Part shown: positions 19,063 through 28,201 of the stretch, piece by piece
Position numbering within the stretch: the stretch's first letter is position 1
Layout: each line of letters begins with the position of its first letter
Origin: Burkholderiales bacterium
Lineage (GTDB): Bacteria; Pseudomonadota; Gammaproteobacteria; Burkholderiales; SG8-41
Direction of reading: 5' to 3'
Length of the DNA: 64,000 nt
Assembly (NCBI GenBank): GCA_036262035.1
Contig: DATAJS010000003.1
Span: 1-64,000, forward strand
Translations under genes and position numbers: made by a program
Notes under the pieces: model-generated
The model's input: only the letters and a program-made list of their open reading frames with translations
Databases searched by the model: none
Told to the model about the DNA's origin: nothing

Positions 19063-20232
19063 ATGAGCGAACGGCAGGAGGAGCTTTCATTCACGTATTT
19101 CCCCGAGAACTACCGCTGGTCTCACGGCCTGCTGATCGGCCTCAACGCCGCGCCGTGGGGCGGGGCGGAGATCGGCGAGGTCAACCGCATCGGGCTGCGC
19201 CTGAAGCCGCACCTCGGCGACGACAAGGCGTGGTTCCGCGAATGGTCGCGTGAGGCGCAGAAGGTCGAAGGCGAAGGCCGGCGGCTGCTCGCCGAAGGCA
19301 AGCACGCGAGCGCCGCGAGCTATCTCCTGCGCGCCGCGAACTACTATCACGTGGGCGAGCGTTTCCTGATCCCGAAGACCGAGGGGCTCGCCGACTACAA
19401 GCGCGGCGTCGATTGTTTTCGCGATGCGGCCAAGCTGATGAAGCGGCCGCGCATCGAGCACGTCGAAGTGCCGTACGAAGGCAAGTCGCTGCCGGCGATC
19501 CTGGTGCACGCGGAGCACGGCGGTGAGAAGGCGCCGGCGATGGTGTTCTTCGACGGCTTCGATATCACCAAGGAGATCCAGTACTTCAAGGGCGTGCCCG
19601 ACCTCGTCGCGCGCGGCATCGCGTGCCTGATCGTCGACGGTCCGGGCAACGGCGAGAGCCCGCGCTTTCGCGATCTCTATCTCCATCACGAGACCGAGCG
19701 CTACGCGACCGCCGCTTACGACTATCTCGCGGGGCGCCGGGAGATCGATCCGAAACGCATCGGCGTCATGGCGATCAGCCTCGGCGGCTATTACGCGCCG
19801 CGCGCCGCGGCGTTCGAGCCGCGCTTCGCATGCTGCGTCGCCTGGGGCGCGCAATGGGATTACTACGACACGTGGAAGCGCCGCTTCGACGCGCTCGACA
19901 GCGGCCGCACGCCGTCGCTCTCGGTCGCTTCGGAACACCTCCTGTGGATCTTCAACGTGAAGACGCGCGAGGAGGCGATGAAGAAGCTCGAAGGCTTCCG
20001 CCTCGACGGCGTGGTGCAGAAGATCGCGTGCCCGTTCCTGCTGCTGCACGGCGAAGGCGACGAGCAGATCCCTCTGCCGCTCGCGAACAAGGTCATCGAC
20101 AACGTCGGCTCGAAAGACAAGACGCTGAAAGTCTTCACGCGCGAGGAAGGCGGCTATCACCACTGCCAGATCGACAACGTGAGCATCGGCGCCGCCTACA
20201 TGTGGGACTGGATCGAGAGCCGCCTGAAATAG
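19063..20232 (+). CDS. Alpha/beta hydrolase with N-terminal cap domain
   Basis: Cytoplasmic hydrolase of 389 residues, similar in layout to the FrsA/2,6-dihydroxypseudooxynicotine hydrolase group, in which a helical N-terminal cap (here residues ~1-135) precedes the alpha/beta core. Catalytic candidates: Ser in AISLGGYYAPR, Asp in HGEGDEQIP, His in GGYHHCQ. The oxyanion region reads MVFFDGFDITKE. These enzymes cleave C-C or C-O bonds in heterocyclic or carbonyl compounds. It ends 9 bases before a LeuC-type gene and is part of that operon (hydrolase, LeuC, LeuD, Bug), suggesting that a hydrolysis product feeds a hydro-lyase step. Confidence 0.85.
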   Translation: MSERQEELSFTYFPENYRWSHGLLIGLNAAPWGGAEIGEVNRIGLRLKPHLGDDKAWFREWSREAQKVEGEGRRLLAEGKHASAASYLLRAANYYHVGERFLIPKTEGLADYKRGVDCFRDAAKLMKRPRIEHVEVPYEGKSLPAILVHAEHGGEKAPAMVFFDGFDITKEIQYFKGVPDLVARGIACLIVDGPGNGESPRFRDLYLHHETERYATAAYDYLAGRREIDPKRIGVMAISLGGYYAPRAAAFEPRFACCVAWGAQWDYYDTWKRRFDALDSGRTPSLSVASEHLLWIFNVKTREEAMKKLEGFRLDGVVQKIACPFLLLHGEGDEQIPLPLANKVIDNVGSKDKTLKVFTREEGGYHHCQIDNVSIGAAYMWDWIESRLK

Positions 20233-20241
20233 GAGCAATGC

Positions 20242-21645
20242 ATGACCGCTTTGACGATGTTCGAGAAGATCTGGAACCGCCACGTCGTCGCCGACGAGGA
20301 CGGTGAGGTGCTGCTGTACGTGGACCGCGCGCTGATCCACGAAGGCTCGTCGCACGCCTTCGACAAGCTCACCGAGCAGGGACGCAGGGTGGCGAGGCCA
20401 CACCAGGTGTTCGCATTCACCGATCACTACGTGCCGACCACCGGCCGCGACAAGGGGGTCGAAGGCATCGCGGTCCCCGAGATCCGCAACATGGTGAAGA
20501 AGCTGCACGCCGAGACTGCGAAGCACTTTGTTACGCTCTTCGGCATCGACGACCCCCGGCAAGGCATCCTGCACATCGTGCCGCCCGAGCAGGGCATCAC
20601 CCAGCCGGGACTGCTCATCTGCGGCGCCGACTCGCACACCTCGACCCACGGCGCGTTCGGCGCGCTCGCGTTCGGCATCGGCGCCTCCGAGATGATGCAC
20701 GTGATGGCCACGCAGATGATCTGGCAGCGCAAGCCCAAGACCCTGCGCGTCACCGTCGACGGCGCGCTCGCGCGCGGCGTCGCCGCCAAAGACGTGATCC
20801 TCGCCATCATCGGCAGGATCGGGATCGGCGGCGGCGCGGGCCATGTGATCGAGTACGCCGGCTCGACCTTCGCTGCGATGACCATGGAAGCGCGCATGAC
20901 CGTGTGCAACATGTCGATCGAGGCCGGCGCGCGCGCCGGGATGATGACGCCGGACCAGACGACGTTCGCGTATATGGAAGGCCGTCCCTACGCACCGCAC
21001 GGTGAGGCGTGGCAGCGGGCGCTCGCGCTGTGGAAGACGCTGCCGAGCGACGCGGGCGCTGCCTTCGACAAGGAAGCAAAGCTCGACGCGGCGCAGATCG
21101 CGCCGATGGTGACGTGGGGCACCAACCCCGAACAGACGCTGCCGATCACCGGCGCGATCCCCGATCCGCGCAGCGCAGACAGCGAAGAGCGCCGCGCCGA
21201 GCATGCGATGGCGCTCGACTACATGGGGCTCGCGCCGGGCACCGGTATGGAAGAGATCGCGATCGACCGCGTGTTCATCGGCTCGTGCACCAACGGCCGC
21301 ATCGAGGACCTGCGTGCGGCGGCGGAAGTGGCGCGCCTCGGACGGGCGAAAGTGCCCGCATGGGTGGTGCCGGGATCGCGCACGGTGCAAGCCCAGGCCG
21401 AGCGCGAAGGGCTCGACCGCGTGTTCCTGGCCGCGGGATTCGAATGGCGCGATCCGGGCTGCTCGCTGTGCACCGCGATCAACGGCGACCAGCTCGAGCC
21501 GGGCGAGCGCTGCGCATCGACGTCCAACCGCAACTTCCGCGGCCGGCAGGGCACCAACGGGCGCACCCATCTCGTGAGCCCTGCGATGGCGGCCGCCGCC
21601 GCGATCTCCGGACACCTCGTCGACGTCCGCAACCTGCTTTCGTAG
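20242..21645 (+). CDS. leuC: 3-isopropylmalate dehydratase-type large subunit
   Basis: Large hydro-lyase subunit of 467 residues, the length of classical bacterial LeuC. Iron-sulfur ligands: Cys in FIGSCTNGRIEDLRAAA and the pair in DPGCSLCTAING. SNRNFRGRQGTNGRTHLVSP is the conserved C-terminal signature. ATG 20242 has AGGAG 6 bases upstream. It is followed by the matching small subunit and a Bug receptor and preceded by an alpha/beta hydrolase, an unusual context for leucine biosynthesis (no leuB or leuA nearby). The symbol reflects the family; the actual substrate could be another malate-type acid. Confidence 0.88.
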   Translation: MTALTMFEKIWNRHVVADEDGEVLLYVDRALIHEGSSHAFDKLTEQGRRVARPHQVFAFTDHYVPTTGRDKGVEGIAVPEIRNMVKKLHAETAKHFVTLFGIDDPRQGILHIVPPEQGITQPGLLICGADSHTSTHGAFGALAFGIGASEMMHVMATQMIWQRKPKTLRVTVDGALARGVAAKDVILAIIGRIGIGGGAGHVIEYAGSTFAAMTMEARMTVCNMSIEAGARAGMMTPDQTTFAYMEGRPYAPHGEAWQRALALWKTLPSDAGAAFDKEAKLDAAQIAPMVTWGTNPEQTLPITGAIPDPRSADSEERRAEHAMALDYMGLAPGTGMEEIAIDRVFIGSCTNGRIEDLRAAAEVARLGRAKVPAWVVPGSRTVQAQAEREGLDRVFLAAGFEWRDPGCSLCTAINGDQLEPGERCASTSNRNFRGRQGTNGRTHLVSPAMAAAAAISGHLVDVRNLLS

Positions 21646-21653
21646 GAGTCCCC

Positions 21654-22271
21654 ATGCAGCCGTTCACCACCCTCACCGGCATCGCCGCGCCGATCGACGA
21701 GCCCAACGTCGACACCAACCAGCTCTGCCCGACGCGCTTCAACAAGACGCCGCGCGGTCCTGCGTACGCCCGCGTGCTGTTCCACGACCTGCGCTTCGAC
21801 GCCGAAGGCAAGGAGAAGGATTTCGTGCTCAACCGCGAGCCGTATCGCCGCGCGCAGATCGTCGTCGCCGACCGCAACTGGGGCTGCGGCTCGTCGCGCG
21901 AGAGCGCGGTGTACGCGCTCTACGAGTTCGGCATCCGCTGCGTGATCGCGTCGAGCTTCGGCGACATCCACGCCAACAACTGTTTCAAGAACGGGCTGCT
22001 GCCGGTGGTGTTGAGCGACGAGGCGGTGGCTTCGATCCGTGCGCAGATCCATGCCGATCCCGGCGCGGCGATGACGGTCGATCTCCACGCGCAGACCGTC
22101 ACCGATCCCGCAGGCGGCGTGCACCGCTTCACGGTTGACCCGGTGCGCAGGAAGTGCCTGCTCGAAGGCCTGGACGACATCGCGCGCACGCACCAGTATG
22201 CGGAGCGCCTGGCGATGTTCGAGGACGTGTATCGCGAAGAGCGGCCGTGGTTGTTCGATAACCCGAGGTAA
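21654..22271 (+). CDS. leuD: 3-isopropylmalate dehydratase-type small subunit
   Basis: Small subunit of 205 residues. Characteristic segments: NVDTNQLCPTRF, ADRNWGCGSSRESAVYAL (substrate loop) and SSFGDIHANNCFKNGLLPV. The start ATG 21654 has GGAG 5 bases upstream and lies 8 bases after the LeuC stop. It is longer than the type-2 small subunit at 5977-6489 (170 residues), so the two hydro-lyase pairs in this window belong to different subfamilies. The C-terminus (AMFEDVYREERPWLFDNPR) is typical of LeuD. Confidence 0.88.
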   Translation: MQPFTTLTGIAAPIDEPNVDTNQLCPTRFNKTPRGPAYARVLFHDLRFDAEGKEKDFVLNREPYRRAQIVVADRNWGCGSSRESAVYALYEFGIRCVIASSFGDIHANNCFKNGLLPVVLSDEAVASIRAQIHADPGAAMTVDLHAQTVTDPAGGVHRFTVDPVRRKCLLEGLDDIARTHQYAERLAMFEDVYREERPWLFDNPR

Positions 22272-22277
22272 CGTTGA

Positions 22278-23237
22278 ATGTTCGGTAAAGTCGTTGTCGT
22301 GTCAGTGGTGCTCGCTGTAGCCGGTCCCGCAATCGCCCAGCAGTATCCCTCCAAACCCGTCCGCATCATCGTCCCGACCGCCCCGGGCGGCGGCGCCGAT
22401 TTCGTCGGGCGCCTGCTCGCGCACGGTCTGAATCAGTCGCTGGGGCAGCCGTTCATCGTCGACAACCGCGGCGGCGGCGGAACGACCATCGGCGTGACGC
22501 TCGCCGCGAAGTCGCCGCCCGACGGTTACACGCTGCTCCTCCAGCACAACAGTCTCGCGTTCAATGCGACGTTCTATCGCAAGCTTCCCTACGACACGGT
22601 GAAGGACCTCGCGCCGATCACGCTGATCGCGACGCAGCCGTATATCGTGGCGGTGCACCCGTCGCTGCCGGTGCGCTCGGTGAAGGAGCTCGTGGCGCTC
22701 GCGAAGGCGCGGCCCGGCCAGCTCGCGTACGCCTCGGGCGGCGCGGGCAGCGGCCCTTACATGGGCGCGGAGCTTCTCAAGCACGCGGCGAAGATCGACG
22801 TGCTCCACGTCCCTTATAAAGGCGCCGGCCCCGCATTCGCCGACCTCATGAGCGGCGAAGTGCAGATGATGGTCGTCACCATGTCGACGGCGCTGCCGCA
22901 CGTGAAGAGCGGCAAGGTGCGCGGCCTCGCGGTCAGCAGCGCGAAACGCGTGCCGGCGGCCCCCGGACTGCCGACGGTGGCCGAAAGCGGCGTTCCCGGT
23001 TACGAGTTCGCGGTGTGGTACGGCCTCTTCGCGCCCGCCGGCACGCCCGCGGCGATCGTCGCGCGGCTTAACGAGGAAGCGCCGAAGGTCCTCGCGGCGC
23101 GCGACGTGCACGACAAGCTCGTCGCCGGCGGGCTCACGCCGCTGCGCACCTCGCCCGAAGAATTCTCCGCGCTCATCCGGCGTGACATCGCGAAGTGGGC
23201 GGCGGTGGTGAAGGCCGGCAACCAGTACGCGGACTAG
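22278..23237 (+). CDS. Bug/TctC-family solute receptor
   Basis: Receptor of 319 residues with a clean signal peptide (MFGKVVVVSVVLAVAGPAIA, cut before QQYPSKP). Motifs: VRIIVPTAPGGGADFVGR, GQPFIVDNRGGGGTTIG, PPDGYTLLLQ, VPYKGAGPAFADL. It starts 6 bases after the LeuD gene, so it is the last gene of the hydrolase-LeuC-LeuD-Bug operon and is expected to bind the acid handled by that pathway. Downstream at 23244-23262 is a half copy of a family R repeat (CCGGGTCGGAGTCACATTT). Confidence 0.92.
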   Translation: MFGKVVVVSVVLAVAGPAIAQQYPSKPVRIIVPTAPGGGADFVGRLLAHGLNQSLGQPFIVDNRGGGGTTIGVTLAAKSPPDGYTLLLQHNSLAFNATFYRKLPYDTVKDLAPITLIATQPYIVAVHPSLPVRSVKELVALAKARPGQLAYASGGAGSGPYMGAELLKHAAKIDVLHVPYKGAGPAFADLMSGEVQMMVVTMSTALPHVKSGKVRGLAVSSAKRVPAAPGLPTVAESGVPGYEFAVWYGLFAPAGTPAAIVARLNEEAPKVLAARDVHDKLVAGGLTPLRTSPEEFSALIRRDIAKWAAVVKAGNQYAD

Positions 23238-23275
23238 AATTCCGGGTCGGAGTCACATTTCGTCCGAAAGGCACG

Positions 23276-24190
23276 TCAGGCGGGTTTGAAGGTGCGATAC
23301 AGCAGCGCGGTGTAAGCCTCCAGCTCGTACAGGGCCTCGTCGCTGATCGAGCGCATGCGCGCGCGGCGCTTCGTGCGCAGCTCGGTCTCGGTCGCTCCCG
23401 TCGTTGCGGCGACGAGCTTTCTGATCTTCGACAGGTCGGCGTCGTTCGCGCTCTTCGCGCGAACCCAGTCGATCTGCTCGACGAGCTTCTTCGCTTCCGC
23501 ACGGATCTCCGCAGGCGATGACTGCGCCGTTGCCTGTGTCCTCAGCTCTTTTTCGGCCTGCGGAGTAGCTGCGTAGAACAATGCGCGGAGCAGCGTACTG
23601 CGCGCGGTCGCATCCTGCTCGGCTTTCAGGCGTTCGACCAGCCGCGGGACGTACCTCGACTCCTCCTGCACCAGCAGCGGATAGGTATAGGCGTAGTTCT
23701 GGCCCAGCCGCAGGGCGTGCGGGACGACGAAGACCGAGTACTTAGGCTTGCCCAGCATCTTCGACTGGAGATCGAAGGTGTCCACGCCTCGCATCGCGAG
23801 CGCGTGCAGCGTGTAGAAATACGGCGTGTGCTGGATCTCGCTGAGCGAGCACTTCTCGATCGACTTCAACCCGAGGGCCTGATCGGCGGCCTGCTTAGAC
23901 TTGGCGAGCAGCAGCATGCCGCCGTCGCAGTAGAGCATCTCGGTCGCGCCGTCGGCAGCGAGCGCCGCACGCAGCGCGGCCCCGTAGGCCTGGGGCGCTT
24001 TGTCGTAGCGATCCCACAGCGCCGACAGCGTCGGCGCGCGCTTGGCCTGCTCGTCGAACGACATCTTCGACGGGTCGAAGCCGTAGGTGCGCGTGATGTC
24101 TTCGCGTGCGCTGTCGGCGGTCGGCTGTTGCGCGTGTGCCGCGCAGACGCACAGCCAAAGACACGGCAAGACGACGATCGCTCGGAGCAT
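23276..24190 (-). CDS. Periplasmic protein of unknown function
   Basis: Protein of 304 residues with a signal peptide (MLRAIVVLPCLWLCVCAAHA, cut before QQPT). The mature part is mostly helical with several conserved-looking patches (AALAADGATEMLYCDGGMLLLAK, QHTPYFYTLHALAMRGVDTFDL, RLGQNYAYTYPLLVQEESRYV) and two Cys that could form a disulfide. I recognise no family. It is convergent with the Bug gene ending at 23237 and divergent from the lyase operon at 24282. Composition is normal for a real gene. Confidence 0.75.
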   Translation of the reverse strand: MLRAIVVLPCLWLCVCAAHAQQPTADSAREDITRTYGFDPSKMSFDEQAKRAPTLSALWDRYDKAPQAYGAALRAALAADGATEMLYCDGGMLLLAKSKQAADQALGLKSIEKCSLSEIQHTPYFYTLHALAMRGVDTFDLQSKMLGKPKYSVFVVPHALRLGQNYAYTYPLLVQEESRYVPRLVERLKAEQDATARSTLLRALFYAATPQAEKELRTQATAQSSPAEIRAEAKKLVEQIDWVRAKSANDADLSKIRKLVAATTGATETELRTKRRARMRSISDEALYELEAYTALLYRTFKPA

Positions 24191-24281
24191 GCTGTCCTTT
24201 CATCGATTCGACCCGGGTTCGCTGCTATTATCCCCGCCTCCCCCGCGGCGCGCGTGCCGCGTCTGTACAGGACTACCCCTC

Positions 24282-25775
24282 ATGAGTTTCTTCTGGCAAG
24301 GCCGTCTCGGCGAGAAGCCGAGCGATCTCCTCAAACATTATTACGCCGAGACCATGCGCGAGCCGCTGTTCCTCGAGGCGCTCCATCAATGGGACAAGGC
24401 TCAGGTCGTCGTCCTCGGCGAGCAGGGCATCGCGCCGGACGAGGCGATCGCCGCGCTCCTGAAAGCCGTCGGCGAGATGGAGAAGGAAGGCGTGGTCGAA
24501 GCGCGCACCGCGCTGTGGAACGTGATCCACGGCGGCGAGGAATACATGCGCAAGTTCGCCGAGGAGGAGAAGTCGGGCTGGCTGCACCTCGGGCGCTCGA
24601 GCCCGTCGCTCCGCGTGGTCGCGTCGCGCATCGCGTTCCGCAACCTCCAGCTCCAGATCATGGCGTCCGCGCTCGACATGCGCGCGAAGATCATCGACGT
24701 GGCGGAGCAGCACGTCGAGACGCTGATGCCCGGCTACAGCTACATCCAGCACATCGAGCCGGGCACCTTCGGCTTCTACCTGATGTCGTTCGTCGAGCCC
24801 TTCGAGCGCGACTTCAGGCGCTTCGAGCTCGCCTACGGCAACACCAACATCAGCGCGGTCGGCACGGGCGCGGCGTACGGCATCGAGTTCCCGCTCGACC
24901 TCGAGCGCTTCGATGCGCTGCTCGGCTTCGACGCGGCGCCGTGGAACGCGCGCGACTCGATCCGCAACTACGATTACCTGATCGAGACCTACATGGCGCT
25001 CGCGCTGATGCACAACACGCTCGGCCGCATCGCCATGGATTTCCTGATCTGGCACAGCTCGGAGTTCGACTTCATCCGGCTTCCGGGGCGGCACAGCATC
25101 ACTTCGAGCATCTCGCCGCAGATGCGCATCCCGTACGTGCTCGAGTTCATCCACGGCACCAGCGGCCTCATCACCGGGCGTCTGATGGAAGCGCTGGCGA
25201 TCACCAAGACCGCCTCCGACCAGCTCGAGATGGCCACGATGCTGCCGGCCGAATTCTGGAAATGCGCCGACGAATCGCGCCGCGCGATGGACGCGTTCAC
25301 CGATTCCCTGGCCGACATGCAGATCAACAAGGAGCGCATGGCGCAGTGCGCGAACGACCACTGGGGCCAGGCGAGCACGATCGTCGGCTTCCTCGTGAAA
25401 GAGCACGGCATGTCGTACCGCACCGGCCACCAGGTCCTGGCGCACATGATGCGCGAGGTCGCCGATAAAAATATCCCGCCGTCGCAGGTGAAGGCGGACA
25501 TGCTGGAGCAAGCGGTCGAGCAGTACACCGGGAAGAAGATCGGCGTCACGCAGGAGACGCTCGACCGCCTGTTCGACGCGATGGAGTGCGTGCGCGAGCG
25601 GAAATACCGCTCGGGCGCGGCGCCCGAGCGCGTGCTCGAGCACATCGCCGCGGCGCGCAAGAACGTCGCCGAAGACCGCACGTTCGTCGTGTCGCGCGTG
25701 GAAAAGCTCGAAGCATCGCGCCATCGCCTCGACAGCGCGTTCGCGGAGCTCAAACGCCGGCACAAAGTGAGCTGA
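24282..25775 (+). CDS. Argininosuccinate lyase/fumarase superfamily protein with altered signature
   Basis: Protein of 497 residues with the three-domain helical fold of the aspartase/argininosuccinate lyase superfamily, which eliminates fumarate or a similar group. Supporting segments: TLMPGYSYIQHIEPGTFGFYL (matches TH.Q.AQPIT), AYGNTNISAVGTGAAYG (matches LG.GALAGT), RNYDYLIETYMALALMHN. The catalytic loop is unusual: where the family has SSxMPxKxNP this reads SSISPQMRIP, keeping the Ser pair but losing the Lys and Asn. The ATG overlaps no upstream gene; its stop overlaps the next start by 1 base. The altered loop implies a non-standard substrate. Confidence 0.85.
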   Translation: MSFFWQGRLGEKPSDLLKHYYAETMREPLFLEALHQWDKAQVVVLGEQGIAPDEAIAALLKAVGEMEKEGVVEARTALWNVIHGGEEYMRKFAEEEKSGWLHLGRSSPSLRVVASRIAFRNLQLQIMASALDMRAKIIDVAEQHVETLMPGYSYIQHIEPGTFGFYLMSFVEPFERDFRRFELAYGNTNISAVGTGAAYGIEFPLDLERFDALLGFDAAPWNARDSIRNYDYLIETYMALALMHNTLGRIAMDFLIWHSSEFDFIRLPGRHSITSSISPQMRIPYVLEFIHGTSGLITGRLMEALAITKTASDQLEMATMLPAEFWKCADESRRAMDAFTDSLADMQINKERMAQCANDHWGQASTIVGFLVKEHGMSYRTGHQVLAHMMREVADKNIPPSQVKADMLEQAVEQYTGKKIGVTQETLDRLFDAMECVRERKYRSGAAPERVLEHIAAARKNVAEDRTFVVSRVEKLEASRHRLDSAFAELKRRHKVS

Positions 25776-27175
25776 TGGCCGAGCGTGACGAGCTTCTGCG
25801 GAAGCTCACCGACTACGTCTGCGACGGCCCCGCGCCGTCGGCGGCGGCGATGGATACCGCGCGGCTGTGCCTGCTGGATGCGCTGGGCTGCCTCGCGGGT
25901 GCGCTGGACGCGCCCGACATCGGGCCGATTCTCGGTCCGCTGGTCCCGGGCACGGTCGTGCCGCTCGGCTGCCGCGTCCCGGGCACTGCGTACGAGCTCG
26001 ATCCGGTGCGCGCCGCGTTCAACACCAGCGCGCTCATCCGCTGGCTCGACTTCAGCGACACCACCCAGCGCGGCGGACATCCCTCCGACGGCATCGGCGC
26101 GCTGCTGGCGTGCGCGGATCACGTCGGACGCCGCGGCGCTGCGGTCACCATGCGCGAGGTCTTCGAAGCGATGGTGCGGACGTACGAGATCCAGGGCGTG
26201 ATCGCCGAAACGGTGAAGCTCGACTCGCCGGCGGTCGGGCTCGATGCAGTCTTCGGGGTCAAGCTCGCGTGCGCGGGCGTAAGCGCGCGCCTGCTCGGCG
26301 GCGATCGCGAAGAGGTGGCGAACGCCTTCTCGAACGCGGTGATGGACGGCGGCACGCTGAATGCGTATCGCCAACTGCCGAACACCGGCACGCGCAAAGG
26401 CTGGGCGGGCGCCGATGCTGCGAGCCGCGGCGTGTGGTTCGCCATGCTGGCGGTGGCAGGCGAGATGGGTTATCCGCGGCCGTTCACCGCAACGCCGTGG
26501 GGTTTCGAGAGCGTGATGCTCGACGGCAAGCCGCTGGCATTGCCGCCGCTCGGCTCGTCGGTGATGGAGAACGTCATCTTCAAGCTGGTCCCGTGCCAGC
26601 GGAACGGCTCGACCGCGGCCGAGGCGGCGATCGCGCTGCATCCTCGCGTCGGGGCGCGCCTCGAGCAGATCCGCGAGATCGTCGTCCATACCCATTCCGA
26701 GGCGATCGAGCGCATCGACAAGACCGGGCCGCTGCCCAACGCGGCGGCGCGCGATCACTGCCTCCAGTTCATCGTCGCCGCAGGGCTGGTATTCGGCGAG
26801 ATCACGTCGGAGCATTACCACGAGCCGCTCGCGCTCGATCCGCGGATCGAGCGGCTGCGTTCGATCATGCGCGTGGTCGAGGAGCCTGCCTATACGCGCG
26901 GCTATTTCGATCGCGCGATCATGAGCTGCGCGAGCGCGGTGGAAGTGGCTTTCACCGACGGCACCAAGACCGGGCGCATCGAAGTGACCCATCCGGCGGG
27001 CGATCCGCAGCGTCGCGCCGACGCGCTTCCCAACGTGCGCAACAAGTTCAACGCGCTCGCCCGCAAGCGCTGGAGCGAAGAGACACGACATTCACTGCTC
27101 GAGCTGTTCGAGACGCCCGCGCGACTGGGCGCGATGCGCGTCGGCGAATTCCTCGAGCGACTCACCGGAGACTGA
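25775..27175 (+). CDS. MmgE/PrpD family protein (2-methylcitrate dehydratase-like)
   Basis: Protein of 466 residues of the PrpD family, which includes 2-methylcitrate, cis-aconitate and iminodisuccinate-related enzymes. Marks: ARLCLLDALGCLAGAL near the N-terminus, FNTSALIRWLDFSDTT (the N/D-W-D-D type helix), GHPSDGIGALLACADH, and KLVPCQRNGSTAAEAAIAL in the C-terminal lobe (matches K.yP.c...h). It is coupled to the preceding lyase (TGATG) and followed 3 bases later by a Bug gene. The lyase + PrpD pair resembles routes that break down amino-dicarboxylates such as iminodisuccinate, where an epimerase/lyase pair acts, but that is only an analogy. Confidence 0.88.
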   Translation: MAERDELLRKLTDYVCDGPAPSAAAMDTARLCLLDALGCLAGALDAPDIGPILGPLVPGTVVPLGCRVPGTAYELDPVRAAFNTSALIRWLDFSDTTQRGGHPSDGIGALLACADHVGRRGAAVTMREVFEAMVRTYEIQGVIAETVKLDSPAVGLDAVFGVKLACAGVSARLLGGDREEVANAFSNAVMDGGTLNAYRQLPNTGTRKGWAGADAASRGVWFAMLAVAGEMGYPRPFTATPWGFESVMLDGKPLALPPLGSSVMENVIFKLVPCQRNGSTAAEAAIALHPRVGARLEQIREIVVHTHSEAIERIDKTGPLPNAAARDHCLQFIVAAGLVFGEITSEHYHEPLALDPRIERLRSIMRVVEEPAYTRGYFDRAIMSCASAVEVAFTDGTKTGRIEVTHPAGDPQRRADALPNVRNKFNALARKRWSEETRHSLLELFETPARLGAMRVGEFLERLTGD

Positions 27176-27178
27176 ACC

Positions 27179-28144
27179 ATGAACCGATATCTTTTTCTCA
27201 TTCCGCTCGCTGCCGCGACCGCGGCCGGCGCCGCCGAGCAGGGCGCTTTCCCGAGCAAGCCGATCCGCATCGTCGTGCCCATCGCGCCGGGCGGCAGCAC
27301 CGATACCATCGCGCGGCTCCTCGCGACCAAGCTCGGCGAGCGCATCCCGCAGCCGGTGGTGATCGACAACCGGCCGGGCGCCGGCGGCAACATCGGCACC
27401 GACCTCGTCGTGAAGTCGCCGCCGGACGGCTACACCGTCGTCGCGGCGAACGTGTCGTCGGTGGCGATCAACCAGAGCCTCTACAAGAAGATGCCGTACG
27501 ACCCGATCAAGGATCTCGCGCCGATCACGCTGCTCGCGGTGTTCCCGAACGTGATCGTCGTCCATCCGTCCTTTCCTGCGAAGAACCTGAAGGACCTGAT
27601 CGCGCTCGCGAAGTCGAAGCCGGGCGGGCTGACGTTCGCGTCGGCGGGTAACGGCAGCTCGACGCACCTGTCGCCCGAGCTTCTGAACACCATGGCGGGC
27701 ATCAAGATGACGCACGTGCCGTACAAAGGCGGCGGACCCGCGCTCGTCGCGGTGCTGTCGGGCGAGGTGTCGATGTACTTCAGCAGCGTCGTCGCCGCCG
27801 CGCCCCAGGTGAAATCGGGCAAGCTGGTGCCGATCGCGGTGACGAGCAGCAAGCGCTGGCCGCTGCTCCCCGATGTGCCCACCGTCGCCGAATCGGGCCT
27901 GCCGAAGTACGAAGCGCTCAACTGGATCGGCCTGCTCGCGCCGGCGCGCACGCCGCCCGCGGTGCTCGACTGGTGGAACAAGCACGCGACGACGATCTTC
28001 CAGGAGAAGGAGTCGCTGGCCCAGCTTGCGGGACAGGGCGCGCAGGCCGAGCCGATGAGCCGCGACCAGTTCGCCAAGTACCTCAAGGCCGAGGCGACGA
28101 AATGGGCGGCGGTGGTCAAAGCCTCCGGCGCGGTCGTCGACTAA
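27179..28144 (+). CDS. Bug/TctC-family solute receptor
   Basis: Receptor of 321 residues. Signal peptide MNRYLFLIPLAAATAAGA, then AEQGAFPSKPIRIVVPIAPGGSTDT. Further motifs: PQPVVIDNRPGAGGNIG, PPDGYTVV, VPYKGGGPALVAVLSGEVSMYF. It starts 3 bases after the PrpD stop and closes the lyase-PrpD-Bug operon. Its stop is followed 5 bases later by a family R hairpin that probably ends transcription from both sides. Confidence 0.93.
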   Translation: MNRYLFLIPLAAATAAGAAEQGAFPSKPIRIVVPIAPGGSTDTIARLLATKLGERIPQPVVIDNRPGAGGNIGTDLVVKSPPDGYTVVAANVSSVAINQSLYKKMPYDPIKDLAPITLLAVFPNVIVVHPSFPAKNLKDLIALAKSKPGGLTFASAGNGSSTHLSPELLNTMAGIKMTHVPYKGGGPALVAVLSGEVSMYFSSVVAAAPQVKSGKLVPIAVTSSKRWPLLPDVPTVAESGLPKYEALNWIGLLAPARTPPAVLDWWNKHATTIFQEKESLAQLAGQGAQAEPMSRDQFAKYLKAEATKWAAVVKASGAVVD

Positions 28145-28149
28145 CCTAA

Positions 28150-28201
28150 AATCCGGGTCAGAGTCACATTAACGCTGAGAAATCTGACTCTGACCCGGAT
28201 T
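28150..28201. terminator. Bidirectional terminator-like hairpin (family R, 'GAGTC' variant)
   Basis: The 16-base arms AATCCGGGTCAGAGTC (28150-28165) and GACTCTGACCCGGATT (28186-28201) enclose 20 bases. It sits exactly between two convergent genes and its right arm overlaps the stop codon (28200-28202) of the minus-strand gene. Degenerate relatives lie at 23244-23262 and 58563-58615. Confidence 0.8.

Noticed and set aside
24273..25763. A 496-codon minus-strand frame opposite the lyase gene
   Set aside because: Composition of a shadow (Arg/Val/Leu/Asp/His-rich, no motif), while the plus strand shows clear family motifs.
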